Assembly: GCF_000472445.1 (NCBI RefSeq)
Contig: NZ_AXAJ01000009.1
Span: forward strand, 186,291 to 250,290
Direction of reading: 5' to 3'
Source: Burkholderia sp. WSM2230
GTDB lineage: Bacteria; Pseudomonadota; Gammaproteobacteria; Burkholderiales; Burkholderiaceae
Length of the DNA: 64,000 bases
Position 1 is the first letter of the stretch, and the number at the start of each line of letters is the position of its first letter. Both the position numbers and the translations under genes were made by a program. The notes beneath the pieces are model-generated. The model was not told the origin of the DNA and did not search any database. It was given only the letters and a program-made list of their open reading frames with translations. Shown here piece by piece: positions 26,228 through 35,219 of the stretch.

Positions 26228-26328
26228 CATACGGGCGGCCGGGCGCAACCTAAACCGCCTTGCCCACATAGACGTTCGGGTTAACCTGACCGTTACAACT
26301 CGCGGATCGGGTGCTAATCTGCATTGAG

Positions 26329-26346
26329 ATATACGACGACCTATAA
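26329..26346 (+). promoter_or_regulatory. Regulon operator upstream of garL
   Basis: ATATACGACGACCTATAA, two mismatches to the consensus. It ends 60 bases before the garL ATG. Confidence 0.65.
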
Positions 26347-26406
26347 CAGGCGGTTCACTCATCGTCGGAACTTGACACGATCCATAGCCGTTCGAGGAAT
26401 ACGTTC

Positions 26407-27213
26407 ATGCCAGCCGCGCCCTGCCCGCCTTACCAGTCTCTTCCCAACAGCTTCCGCCACGCGGTGCGCGGCGGCAAAACGCTGATCGGCTGCTGGGCGT
26501 CGCTGGCGAGCCCGATTGTCACCGAACTACTCGGCGTGATCGGATTCGACTGGATGCTGCTCGACGCCGAACATGCGCCGAACGACGTGCTCACGCTGAT
26601 CCCGCAATTGATGGCGCTGAAGGACAGCCGCAGCGCGCCGGTGGTGCGCCCGCCGGCCAATGACAGTGTGGTGATCAAACGGCTGCTGGACAGCGGCTTT
26701 TCGAATTTCCTCGTGCCCTTCGTCGATAACGCCGACGACGCGGCGCGCGCGGTCGCCGCGACGCGCTATCCGCCGCAAGGTGTTCGCGGCGTCTCGGTGG
26801 GCCACCGCGGCAACCGCTACGCGACGGTACCCGACTATTTTGACATTGCCAACGACAATATCTGCGTCATCGTGCAGATAGAAAGCCGGCGAGCAGTGGA
26901 CTCCATCGACGCCATTCTTGCCGTCGACGGCGTCGACGGCGTGTTCGTCGGTCCGTCCGACCTCGCGGCGTCCTACGGGCATCTCGGTAACGCCGCACAT
27001 CCCGACGTGCAGCAAGCCATTGCGCACGTATTCGAGCGCGCGCAGGCCGCCGGCAAGCCGAGCGGCATTCTTGCACCGGTGCAAGCCGACGCCGAACGTT
27101 ATCTCGCGATGGGCTGCCGTGTCATCGCCGTGTGCGCCGACCTCGGGCTCTTGAGGAACGCCGCGCAGGACGTTCACAGACACTTCATAAAGAAACCGGC
27201 GGATCCGAGCTGA
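26407..27213 (+). CDS. garL: 2-dehydro-3-deoxyglucarate aldolase (HpcH/HpaI family)
   Basis: 268 residues. The family core is GCWASLASPIVTELLGVIGF, DWMLLDAEHAPND with the catalytic His, the metal-binding Glu in VQIESRRAVD, and the Asp in VDGVDGVFVGPSDLAASYG. This divalent-metal class II-like aldolase splits 5-dehydro-4-deoxy-glucarate or 2-dehydro-3-deoxy-glucarate to pyruvate and tartronate semialdehyde. The tartronate semialdehyde reductase gene follows 54 bases downstream, so the pair is a second outlet for the garD product beside kdgD. An operator lies 60 bases upstream. Confidence 0.92.
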   Translation: MPAAPCPPYQSLPNSFRHAVRGGKTLIGCWASLASPIVTELLGVIGFDWMLLDAEHAPNDVLTLIPQLMALKDSRSAPVVRPPANDSVVIKRLLDSGFSNFLVPFVDNADDAARAVAATRYPPQGVRGVSVGHRGNRYATVPDYFDIANDNICVIVQIESRRAVDSIDAILAVDGVDGVFVGPSDLAASYGHLGNAAHPDVQQAIAHVFERAQAAGKPSGILAPVQADAERYLAMGCRVIAVCADLGLLRNAAQDVHRHFIKKPADPS

Positions 27214-27267
27214 CCCGCGCATCGCGCGGGCTCGAGCGAGGCCGCCATGACCTCTCCGGAGCATTCC

Positions 27268-28161
27268 ATGCAAAAAGCAGGCTTTATCGGACTCGGCATC
27301 ATGGGCAAACCCATGGCCGCGAACCTTCTGAAGAACGGGGTCACGCTCGCCGCGTTCACGCGCAGCGGCGTGCCTGACGATCTCACCAAGGCTGGCGCCC
27401 AGGCCTGCGACAGCCCGGCAGCGGTCGCCGCGCAGGCCGACGTCATCTTCATCATGGTGCCGGACACGCCGGACGTCGAGCGCGTGCTGTTCGGCGAGAA
27501 CGGCCTCGCCAGCGCGCTACGCGCGGGGCAAACCGTGGTGGACATGAGCTCGATTTCGCCGATGGCCACGCGCGAGTTCGCTGCACGCGTGCGCGAGACG
27601 AGCGCCGATTATCTGGACGCGCCGGTGTCGGGCGGCGAAGTCGGCGCGAAGGCGGGTTCGCTGACGATCATGGTGGGCGGCGAGCAGGCTACCTTCGACA
27701 GCGTGAAGCCGCTATTCGACATGATGGGCAAGAACGTCACGCTGATCGGCGCGGTGGGTGCGGGACAGGTGTGCAAGGTCGCCAATCAGGTGATCGTGGC
27801 GGCCACCATCGAGGCGGTCGGCGAGGCGCTGCTGCTCGCGTCCAAAGCCGGCGTGGACCCGGCGCGCGTGCGCGAAGCGTTGATGGGCGGCTTTGCATCC
27901 TCGCGCATTCTCGAAGTGCATGGCGAGCGGATGACCAAGCGCACGTTCGACCCGGGCTTTCGCATCGAGCTGCATCAGAAGGATTTGAACCTCGCGCTCT
28001 CCACGGCGCAGGCGTTGGGGGTGTCGCTGCCGAATACGGCCACCTGCCAGGCGCTTTTCAATGCCTGCGTCGCGCACGGCGGCAAGGCATGGGACCACTC
28101 TGCGATGGTGCGCGCGCTCGAGGTGCTCGCCAATCACGAGATCGGTCAGCAAAGCGCCTGA
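27268..28161 (+). CDS. garR: Tartronate semialdehyde reductase (2-hydroxy-3-oxopropionate reductase)
   Basis: 297 residues of the beta-hydroxyacid dehydrogenase family. The N-terminal NAD(P) motif is GFIGLGIMGKPMAANLLKNG, the substrate loop DAPVSGGEVGAKAGSLTIMV, and the catalytic lysine is in GQVCKVANQVIVA. It reduces tartronate semialdehyde to D-glycerate, completing the garL branch. An ATG at 27247 is in frame, but GGAG with 6-base spacing points to 27268, where the protein begins MQKAGFIGL, as homologues do. Probably cotranscribed with garL. Confidence 0.93.
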   Translation: MQKAGFIGLGIMGKPMAANLLKNGVTLAAFTRSGVPDDLTKAGAQACDSPAAVAAQADVIFIMVPDTPDVERVLFGENGLASALRAGQTVVDMSSISPMATREFAARVRETSADYLDAPVSGGEVGAKAGSLTIMVGGEQATFDSVKPLFDMMGKNVTLIGAVGAGQVCKVANQVIVAATIEAVGEALLLASKAGVDPARVREALMGGFASSRILEVHGERMTKRTFDPGFRIELHQKDLNLALSTAQALGVSLPNTATCQALFNACVAHGGKAWDHSAMVRALEVLANHEIGQQSA

Positions 28162-28181
28162 TTCTCCGCGCGCGCTCAAGC

Positions 28182-28228
28182 CGCGCCGCTTTGCCTGTTC
28201 GACGTGGCTGAACGGGTAAAGCGGCGCG
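28182..28228. other. Long inverted repeat after garR
   Basis: CGCGCCGCTTT and AAAGCGGCGCG form an 11-base perfect stem with a 25-base loop, 20 bases after the garR stop. There is no T-run, so it may be a processing or Rho-linked structure. Confidence 0.4.
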
Positions 28229-28388
28229 TCATACGTTAAGGAACACGTTAAACCACGCAAGCCGACAAGCTCTCCTAGCTACTTTTACTTATTAAGGATG
28301 ACTGACTGAACGGAAGCGGTAGCAATGAACCATGCGGCGTCAAGCATCGACGACCATTTACAACGCCCTGAAGGGCAAGGAGACATTC

Positions 28389-30392
28389 GTGGCGACTCAA
28401 TATAAGAACAGCAGCAAACGGGCAGCATCGACAAAGCCGGTTCATACCAAGCCTCATTCATCTGGGCGCCGGGCCTTCATGGTGTTGGCCGGGACGTCAG
28501 CCGGTGCGACGCTGCTCGGCGGCTTATCTGCTTGTGGAGGCTCGGGCAGTTCGGGCCTGACACCCGAAGATCCGGTCTGGGGCAGCTACGGCGTCGCAAC
28601 GCAGATCATCGCTTCGCTCGCCGGCATCAAGCAGTCCATGTTCCCGTCGCGCGACTTCGTCGTGACGCAATACGGCGCGCAACCGTGCGCCGTGATCGCG
28701 GCGACGAACCCCTACACCGGCGCTTCGTCGCCCGCGAGCCCGGGCTCGAATCAGACCAACGCAGCGTCTTCGTTCGACTCGCGGCCGGCGTTTCTCGCCG
28801 CCATTCAGGCATGCAACGCAGCCGGCGGCGGACGCGTCGTGGTGCCCGCGGGCAACTGGTATTGCGCCGGACCGATCGTGTTGCTCAGCAACGTGAACTT
28901 TCACCTGAGCGCCAATTGCACGATCTATTTCAGCCCGAATCCCGCCGACTACGCGAAGGACGGTCCCGTCAACTGCGGCGCGAACGGCAACCTGTTTTAT
29001 AGCCGCTGGCAGGCAAACGATTGCCTGAACTTCGGCTCGCCCGTCTACGCCCGCAATCAGAACAACATCGCCCTGACAGGGGAAGACGCGAGCTCCGTGT
29101 TGAACGGCCAGGCCATGACGCCCTTCTCCGGTTCAGGCAACACCGCCACGTGCTGGTGGACCTTCAAGGGATCGAACAGCGCATACGGTTGCGTAAGTTC
29201 GTCCACGCCCTCGCAAGTATTCAAGAATCCGAACAATATCGATCTCAGGACGGCTGCGCCCGGCATTTCCGACGCGCTGTATACGCAATTGACGAGTCCG
29301 ACGACGCCCTGGCAAGAGGATCAGAACTACTTGCCCGCGCTTTCCGAGGCAGGCGTTCCGGTCGCGAAGCGCGTCTTCGGTCTGGGTCACTACCTGCGCC
29401 CTTGCATGGTCGAGTTCATCGGCTGCACGAACGTATTGATGGAAAACTACTGCACGAATAACACGCCTTTCTGGCAGCACCATCCGACCGATTGCAAGAA
29501 TGTCGTGATTCGCGGCGTGACCACCAACAGCATCGGTCCGAATAACGACGGCTTCGATCCCGACGCGTGCGACAACGTGCTGTGCGACGGCGTGACCTTC
29601 AATACCGGCGACGACTGCATCGCGATCAAATCCGGCAAGGACCTCGATACGCAATACGGTCCCGCGCAAAATCACGTGATCCAGAACTGCACGATGAATA
29701 GCGGCCACGGCGGCATTACGCTCGGCAGCGAAATGGGCGGCGGCGTGCAGAACATCTACGCGCGCAACCTGCAGATGCTGAATCCGAACTGGGCGACCAA
29801 TCCGCTGAACATCGCGATCCGCATCAAAACGAATATGAATCGCGGCGGCTTCGTGAAGAACTTCTACGTCGACAAGGTCACATTGCCGAATGGCGTCGCG
29901 CTGAAGGGCGGCGGCTACGGCAGTGCGCTGCTCGCCGGCAGCCCGATCAACGGCACGGTGCCGCTTGGCGTTGTGACGGCGGCGGCGGCCAATCCGTCCG
30001 CGGCTCAGGGCGGCCTGATCACGTTCGATTGCGATTACCAGCCGGCCAACGACGCGATCCGAACGCGGCCCGCTGTCGTGCAGAACGTCAACATTTCGAA
30101 CGTGCAGGCGAGCAACGTCACGGTCAACGGCGTCACCGGCTCGTGCTTCCAGGCAATCGTCGCGCAAGGCCCCGTCGCGTTCGATTACAACGGCCCCGCC
30201 CCGGCGCCGACGATTCCGCCCATTACCGGCGTCACCATTTCGAACTGCAATCTGGGCACGGCAGTTTGCGCGGGACCGGCCAGCTCTGCCACGCCTGGGC
30301 CGATCTATGCGTACAACGTCAACGGCATTACGCTGAAGAACGTAGTGATCGGCTCGACCACCTACAACACGAACATAGTCGATCAGCGGTAA
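28389..30392 (+). CDS. Glycoside hydrolase family 28 polygalacturonase, predicted Tat-exported lipoprotein
   Basis: 667 residues from a GTG start with AAGGAG six bases upstream; an in-frame ATG at 28332 is less well placed. The N-terminus has a twin-arginine motif (GRRAFMVLAG) followed by a hydrophobic run and a lipobox LSAC. The GH28 catalytic set is complete: NNDGFDPD (Asp387), GDDC (Asp408-Asp409), GHGG (His440) and RIK (Arg478, Lys480) in the usual order on a parallel beta-helix. Expected role: hydrolysis of polygalacturonate or pectin fragments at the cell surface, feeding galacturonate to the nearby transporters. It stands alone, ended by a strong terminator. No copy of the regional operator is seen upstream. 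Confidence 0.9.
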   Translation: MATQYKNSSKRAASTKPVHTKPHSSGRRAFMVLAGTSAGATLLGGLSACGGSGSSGLTPEDPVWGSYGVATQIIASLAGIKQSMFPSRDFVVTQYGAQPCAVIAATNPYTGASSPASPGSNQTNAASSFDSRPAFLAAIQACNAAGGGRVVVPAGNWYCAGPIVLLSNVNFHLSANCTIYFSPNPADYAKDGPVNCGANGNLFYSRWQANDCLNFGSPVYARNQNNIALTGEDASSVLNGQAMTPFSGSGNTATCWWTFKGSNSAYGCVSSSTPSQVFKNPNNIDLRTAAPGISDALYTQLTSPTTPWQEDQNYLPALSEAGVPVAKRVFGLGHYLRPCMVEFIGCTNVLMENYCTNNTPFWQHHPTDCKNVVIRGVTTNSIGPNNDGFDPDACDNVLCDGVTFNTGDDCIAIKSGKDLDTQYGPAQNHVIQNCTMNSGHGGITLGSEMGGGVQNIYARNLQMLNPNWATNPLNIAIRIKTNMNRGGFVKNFYVDKVTLPNGVALKGGGYGSALLAGSPINGTVPLGVVTAAAANPSAAQGGLITFDCDYQPANDAIRTRPAVVQNVNISNVQASNVTVNGVTGSCFQAIVAQGPVAFDYNGPAPAPTIPPITGVTISNCNLGTAVCAGPASSATPGPIYAYNVNGITLKNVVIGSTTYNTNIVDQR

Positions 30393-30434
30393 GTACAAAC
30401 CGCGGCGAATTCAGGCGCCGCGCGTACGGCAAAA

Positions 30435-30460
30435 AAAACCGCTCCAGCGGAGCGGTTTTC
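30435..30460. terminator. Bidirectional terminator between GH28 gene and ilvD
   Basis: AAAACCGCTCC, loop AGC, GGAGCGGTTTT: an 11-base stem with A- and T-runs on both sides. It serves the convergent polygalacturonase and ilvD genes. Confidence 0.92.
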
Positions 30461-30497
30461 TGCGGACCACGGCGCGAGGCGCCGGGCAAAATCAAGC

Positions 30498-32357
30498 TCA
30501 ATCGTCCAGTAGCGATAGATCGCGCACCGCGCCTTTGTCGGCCGACATCACCAGCTTCGCATAGGCCTTGAGCGCCGCCGAAACCTGGCGCGGCCGCGGC
30601 TTGGCCGGCTTCCAGCCCTTCGCGTTCTGCTCTTCGCGGCGGCTTGCGAGTTCGGCGTCCGACAGCAGCACATTGATCGTGCGGTTCGGAATGTCGATGC
30701 GGATCTTGTCGCCGTCGCGCACGAGGCCGATCGCGCCGCCCGCCGCAGCTTCGGGCGAGCAGTGGCCGATCGACAGGCCCGAAGTGCCGCCCGAGAAGCG
30801 GCCGTCCGTCAGCAGCGCGCATGCTTTGCCGAGCCCCTGTGACTTGATGTAGCTCGTCGGGTAAAGCATTTCCTGCATGCCCGGTCCGCCCTTCGGACCT
30901 TCGTAACGCACGATCACGACATCGCCCGCCTTGACCTTGCCCGCGAGAATGTTCTCGACCGCTTCGTCCTGCGATTCAGTCACGTGCGCCGTGCCTTCGA
31001 ACACCAGAATGCTTTCGTCGACGCCGGCGGTTTTCACTACGCAGCCGTCGAGCGCGATATTGCCTGTCAGCACAGCCAGGCCGCCTTCCTTCGAAAACGC
31101 GTGCTCGTACGAGCGAATGCAGCCTTCCGCGCGGTCGAGGTCGAGACCTGGCCAGCGCGTGTTCTGGCTGAACGCCACCTGCGTCGGAATGCCCGCCGGA
31201 CCCGCCATGTAGAAAGTGCGGACGGCTTCGTCCCCGGTACGGACGATGTCCCACTGATCGAGCGCTTCTTTCAAAGTCGGCGTGTGGACCGTGGGCACGT
31301 CCGTGTGCAGCTTGCCCGCGCGGTCCAGCTCGCCGAGAATCGCCATGATGCCGCCCGCGCGATGCACGTCTTCGATGTGGTACTTGTTGGTGTTGGGCGC
31401 GACCTTACACAGTTGCGGGACGACGCGCGACAAACGGTCGATGTCGGTCATCGTGAAGTCGATCCCGGCTTCGCGCGCGATGGCCAGCAAATGCAGAATC
31501 GTGTTGGTGGAACCGCCCATTGCGATGTCGAGCGTCATCGCATTTTCGAAGGCCTTGAACCCGACTGCGCGCGGCAGCACGCTCGCCTTTTCCTGCTCGT
31601 AGTATTCACGCGCCAGTTCGACGATGCGGCGGCCGGCGCGCCTGAAGAGTTGCTCGCGGTCCGCGTGCGTGGCGACCACCGTGCCGTTACCGGGCAAAGA
31701 AAGACCCAGCGCCTCGGTAAGGCAGTTCATCGAATTGGCCGTGAACATGCCCGAGCACGAGCCGCAGGTCGGGCAGGCAGAGCGCTCCACCTCGGCGACG
31801 TCGGCGTCGGAATAGGCCTTGTCGGCAGCGATCACCATGGCGTCCACCAGGTCGAGCTTCTTGAACTCGATCGTGCCGGTTTTCGGGTTTGCGAGGCGCG
31901 TCTTGCCGGCTTCCATCGGGCCGCCGGAAACGAAGATCACGGGGATGTTCAGGCGCATCGCGGCCATCAACATGCCGGGGGTGATCTTGTCGCAGTTCGA
32001 GATGCACACCATCGCGTCGGCGCAGTGCGCGTTGACCATGTACTCGACCGAATCCGCAATGATGTCGCGGCTCGGCAGCGAATACAGCATGCCGTCGTGG
32101 CCCATGGCGATGCCGTCGTCGACGGCAATGGTGTTGAATTCCTTGGCGACGCCGCCGGCAGCCTCGATTTCGCGCGCGACGAGCTGGCCGAGGTCTTTCA
32201 GGTGGACGTGGCCGGGCACGAACTGGGTGAACGAATTGACCACCGCGATGATCGGCTTCGAAAAGTCTTCGTCTTTCATGCCGGTGGCGCGCCACAGCGA
32301 GCGCGCCCCTGCCATGTTGCGGCCGGCGGTGGAGGTTCTGGAACGGTATGCGGGCAT
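30498..32357 (-). CDS. ilvD: Dihydroxy-acid dehydratase
   Basis: 619 residues, matching the Escherichia coli-type enzyme in length. Iron-sulfur cysteines are in CISNCDKITPG and CPTCGSCSGMFTANSMN; other signatures are AMGGSTNTILHLLAIAREAG and LTDGRFSGGTSGLSIGHCSP. It converts 2,3-dihydroxy-isovalerate and its methylvalerate analogue to the 2-oxo acids in branched-chain amino acid synthesis. The start is the ATG giving MPAYRSRTSTAGRNMAGA; 83 further in-frame upstream codons are leader. The related sugar-acid dehydratases are usually shorter or differ around the cysteines, so the biosynthetic role is preferred even though the gene lies in a sugar-acid region. Confidence 0.93.
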   Translation of the reverse strand: MPAYRSRTSTAGRNMAGARSLWRATGMKDEDFSKPIIAVVNSFTQFVPGHVHLKDLGQLVAREIEAAGGVAKEFNTIAVDDGIAMGHDGMLYSLPSRDIIADSVEYMVNAHCADAMVCISNCDKITPGMLMAAMRLNIPVIFVSGGPMEAGKTRLANPKTGTIEFKKLDLVDAMVIAADKAYSDADVAEVERSACPTCGSCSGMFTANSMNCLTEALGLSLPGNGTVVATHADREQLFRRAGRRIVELAREYYEQEKASVLPRAVGFKAFENAMTLDIAMGGSTNTILHLLAIAREAGIDFTMTDIDRLSRVVPQLCKVAPNTNKYHIEDVHRAGGIMAILGELDRAGKLHTDVPTVHTPTLKEALDQWDIVRTGDEAVRTFYMAGPAGIPTQVAFSQNTRWPGLDLDRAEGCIRSYEHAFSKEGGLAVLTGNIALDGCVVKTAGVDESILVFEGTAHVTESQDEAVENILAGKVKAGDVVIVRYEGPKGGPGMQEMLYPTSYIKSQGLGKACALLTDGRFSGGTSGLSIGHCSPEAAAGGAIGLVRDGDKIRIDIPNRTINVLLSDAELASRREEQNAKGWKPAKPRPRQVSAALKAYAKLVMSADKGAVRDLSLLDD

Positions 32358-32571
32358 CGTGGTTGTTGAATGAATATCGCTTGAAAGAAGCGGGCCAAGG
32401 GAGTGACGGCCCCTCGAACGCCCGTGCGAACAACCTTTTGAGCCGCGCCGCGGGCAAAGCTGGGGATTATCCCACAGCGTTTGACGGTATGTGGCCTGTG
32501 CGAGCGCGGGCGACTGGGCCGCGTAGGCGCTGAGGTTTGCCATGCCGATGTCAAAGGCATGCATGAAAGAC

Positions 32572-32595
32572 GAACGGCGCCCGCAGGCGCCGTTC
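32572..32595 (-). terminator. Hairpin between the ExuT-like gene and ilvD
   Basis: GAACGGCGCC and GGCGCCGTTC, a perfect 10-base stem with a 4-base loop. On the minus strand it is followed by GTCTTTC, a weak U-tract. It is 59 bases after the MFS gene stop. Confidence 0.55.
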
Positions 32596-32653
32596 CCGTC
32601 CAACATCGCGCCGGACCATACCGGCGCAAAACATCGTTGACCACCGCAGTCCG

Positions 32654-33952
32654 TTACTTAGCCGCGGCCGTCCCATTGACCTGCGACCAGCGCGGCTCCG
32701 CCGTCTTGTCGGCACTCTTCGCGAGCAGGCAGACCACGCCAGCGGCGATAATGTCGAACACCGCAAGCAGCACGAAGAGCGGGCTATAGCCGACCTGCGT
32801 GACGAGCACGCCGAACAGTGCCGTGAAAGCCGCCGCGCCCAGGTAGCCGGCCATGCCGCCCATGCCCGTTGCGGTCGCGACTTCGTTCTTGCCGAACATG
32901 TCGGACGTGATCGCGTACAACGCGCCCGACAGCGTCTGGTGCGCAAAGCCGCCCACGCACAGCAACGCCACCGCCACATAAGGACTCGCGACAAGGCCCA
33001 CGCACGCAGGTCCGATCATGCACAGCGCGCCGACCACGAACACCATCTTGCGCGACGTGAAGAGCGACACCTTCGCGTACTTGTGAAACAGCGGGCTCAG
33101 ATAGCCGCCGAGTACGCAGCCAATATCCGCAGCGAGAAACGGCATCCACGCATACAGCGCGATCTCCTTCAGGTTCATGTGGCGCTCGGTCATCATGTAG
33201 AGCGGAATCCACGCGTTGAAGGTCTGCCATGCGGGCTCAGACAGAATGCGCGGAATGCCGATTGCCCAGAAATCGCGGCTCTTCAGCATCGCGAACCAGC
33301 CGCGCCTGGGCGCGCCGGTGTCGCTGTGCTTCGCTTCCTGACCGCTCAGGATGTAGTCGCGCTCGGCATCGCCCAGCATTTTCTGATTGCGCGGATGCTT
33401 GTACAGCAGCATCCACACGGCGCTCCATACGATCCCCGCCACGCCGACAATCACGAATGCCAGTTGCCACTGCCCATGCAACAGCGCCCACACCACGAGC
33501 GGCGGCGCAAGCAAGGCGCCGATCGACGAACCGATATTGAACCAGCCGATCGCGACCGACCGTTCCCTCGCCGGAAACCATTCGCTCGTCGCCTTCACGC
33601 CGGCCGGAATGCCGGCCGCCTCCGCGATGCCGAGCAGGCCGCGGAAAAACGCGAGACTGCGCCAGCCTGTCGACCAGGCCGCCGCCGCGCAGGCGAGCGA
33701 CCACGCCAGCGCGAATGCGGCAAAGCCGATCTTGGTGCCGACCGTATCGAGCAGAAAGCCCGCAACCGGCTGCATGAATGCATAGCAAAGCTGCCACGCG
33801 ACCACCACGTGAGCGTACTGCCCGGTGGTGATGTGCAGGTCTTTCATCAGCGTCGGTGCGGCCACCGACAGCGTATTGCGCGCCAGATAATTGATGATGA
33901 GCCCGGCCGCGACCAGACTGACCATCCACCAGCGGATACCCTTGATCTTCAT
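32654..33952 (-). CDS. MFS transporter, hexuronate (ExuT-like) permease
   Basis: 432 residues and twelve membrane helices. The anion:cation symporter pattern is INYLARNTLSVAAPTLMKDL, WQLCYAFMQPVAGFLLDTVG, GLLGIAEAAGIPAGVKATSE and WFPARERSVAIGWFNIGSSI. ExuT-like proteins import galacturonate or glucuronate with protons. It lies 50 bases downstream of the second uronate dehydrogenase on the same strand, and the pair is preceded by two regional operators. Hexuronate specificity is inferred from family resemblance and from that pairing. Confidence 0.88.
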   Translation of the reverse strand: MKIKGIRWWMVSLVAAGLIINYLARNTLSVAAPTLMKDLHITTGQYAHVVVAWQLCYAFMQPVAGFLLDTVGTKIGFAAFALAWSLACAAAAWSTGWRSLAFFRGLLGIAEAAGIPAGVKATSEWFPARERSVAIGWFNIGSSIGALLAPPLVVWALLHGQWQLAFVIVGVAGIVWSAVWMLLYKHPRNQKMLGDAERDYILSGQEAKHSDTGAPRRGWFAMLKSRDFWAIGIPRILSEPAWQTFNAWIPLYMMTERHMNLKEIALYAWMPFLAADIGCVLGGYLSPLFHKYAKVSLFTSRKMVFVVGALCMIGPACVGLVASPYVAVALLCVGGFAHQTLSGALYAITSDMFGKNEVATATGMGGMAGYLGAAAFTALFGVLVTQVGYSPLFVLLAVFDIIAAGVVCLLAKSADKTAEPRWSQVNGTAAAK

Positions 33953-34002
33953 TGCTGCGTCTCCTGGTAATGCTTGAACTTTCTTCAGGCCCGCGGCGGC
34001 GC

Positions 34003-34815
34003 CTAAGCGGTGCCGGCGCCCGCGTCCTCACGCGAATAGTCGATGCCGACAAAGCCGCCGCCCTGGAAGCGCTGGCCCAATGCATCGAGCGGATTGGGGC
34101 GGGCAAGAATTTCTTCGGCGTAGTCCTCGGCATTCTGCGTGGGCGTGTAGCCGAGACGCGCGGCGCCGCTGTTGTCCCACCAGCTGCGCGTATTGGCCGA
34201 CACGCCCCACACGGTGATGAAGCCGATTTCTTCTGCTTCAATGCAGCGGTCGAGGAACTGCATCAGATCGGCATGTCCGAACCAGGTGCTCAGATGGCGC
34301 GGTTCGGTCGGGCGCTCGAGACAACTGCCGATGCGCACGCATACGCTCTCGATGCCATGCTTGTCCCAGTACATCCGGGCGAGCGCTTCGCCCCACACCT
34401 TGCTGAGGCCATAGAAGCCGTCCGGGCGCAGTTCGCAGTCGAGCGAGAGACGCTCGGTCACCGGATACATGCCGATCGCGTGATTGGAACTCGCGAACAC
34501 GATGCGCTTCACTCCATGCCGCCGCGCGCCCTCATACACCTCGACAAGACCGCGCAGATTGTTTTCTATGATCTCGGGCAGCGGACGCTCCACGCTCGTG
34601 CCGGCGAAGTGGATCAGTACGTCCACGCCATCGAGCAGACGATCGACGACCGCCGGATCGCGCAGGTCGCCATGCATCACATCTTCGCCGTCGATGAGCG
34701 GCGTGAGCGGTTTCGAGCCGGCCGCCGAGCGCAGCGGCGTGCCGCGCGCAATGAATGCGGCGCGCACGACCGAGCCAAGCTGGCCTCCGGCGCCACTGAG
34801 GGCGATCTTTTTCAT
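34003..34815 (-). CDS. Second uronate dehydrogenase-like protein
   Basis: 270 residues, extended SDR. SGAGGQLG is the NAD motif at the start, FASSNHAIGMYPVTERLSLD the Ser strand, and YGLSK gives Tyr135 and Lys139, numbering very close to characterised uronate dehydrogenases. RIGSCLERPTEPRHLSTWFG and the end QRFQGGGFVG also match. It is clearly related to but diverged from the Udh at 18211, so the two may differ in uronate epimer or anomer preference. AGGAACCCCT precedes the ATG. It heads an operon with the ExuT-like permease and has two regulon operators upstream. Confidence 0.87.
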   Translation of the reverse strand: MKKIALSGAGGQLGSVVRAAFIARGTPLRSAAGSKPLTPLIDGEDVMHGDLRDPAVVDRLLDGVDVLIHFAGTSVERPLPEIIENNLRGLVEVYEGARRHGVKRIVFASSNHAIGMYPVTERLSLDCELRPDGFYGLSKVWGEALARMYWDKHGIESVCVRIGSCLERPTEPRHLSTWFGHADLMQFLDRCIEAEEIGFITVWGVSANTRSWWDNSGAARLGYTPTQNAEDYAEEILARPNPLDALGQRFQGGGFVGIDYSREDAGAGTA

Positions 34816-34904
34816 AGGGGTTCCTTTGCTGCACCGGCTTGCCGGCGACGTTAAAGCGCTCGTCGCCGGGGGCCTTGGTGGATTGCCGGCAGGTTGAGGT
34901 GTAG

Positions 34905-34922
34905 TTGTACGATAACGTACTA
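34905..34922 (-). promoter_or_regulatory. Regulon operator upstream of udh2-exuT
   Basis: TTGTACGATAACGTACTA, three mismatches to the consensus, 90 bases before the udh2 ATG. Confidence 0.6.
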
Positions 34923-35023
34923 TCAACCATGCTGGATCGGATTTCAACTAGGCATTTACCCGGAGTACTTGGATGCCACCCGCGGCTGACTGTGCCCCGA
35001 AAGGCGCGAGCTTGGTTGCACAT

Positions 35024-35041
35024 TTATATGATGTCATATAA
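35024..35041. promoter_or_regulatory. Perfect-palindrome regulon operator
   Basis: TTATATG-ATGT-CATATAA has perfectly complementary 7-base arms and one core mismatch to the consensus or none, depending on strand. It is 208 bases before the udh2 ATG and 119 bases from the operator at 34905, a spacing that could allow looping. Confidence 0.65.
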
Positions 35042-35219
35042 CCACAGGCGCAGCTAACCGAACAGAACCGTGCAACCGCCTGCGCTTCTGCGAGCAGCCG
35101 CCGAGTTTCCACGGCCACCCCACGAGCAGCGCACGACTTCGCGCGTCCACCCTATGCTGCGACGCGGTCGATTGCCGCACTCACCCACCACCGAGCGCAG
35201 AACACGCCATCGCAAGCAA

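Noticed and set aside
24514..26253. A 579-residue open frame on the plus strand over the semialdehyde dehydrogenase
   Set aside because: It is antisense to a clearly identified enzyme, is rich in Arg/His/Ala with no domain, and is a GC codon-position shadow.
30498..32357. ilvD as a sugar-acid (gluconate/arabinonate) dehydratase of the hexuronate pathway
   Set aside because: Length and cysteine motifs match the biosynthetic enzyme; the aldarate route here is already complete with garD.
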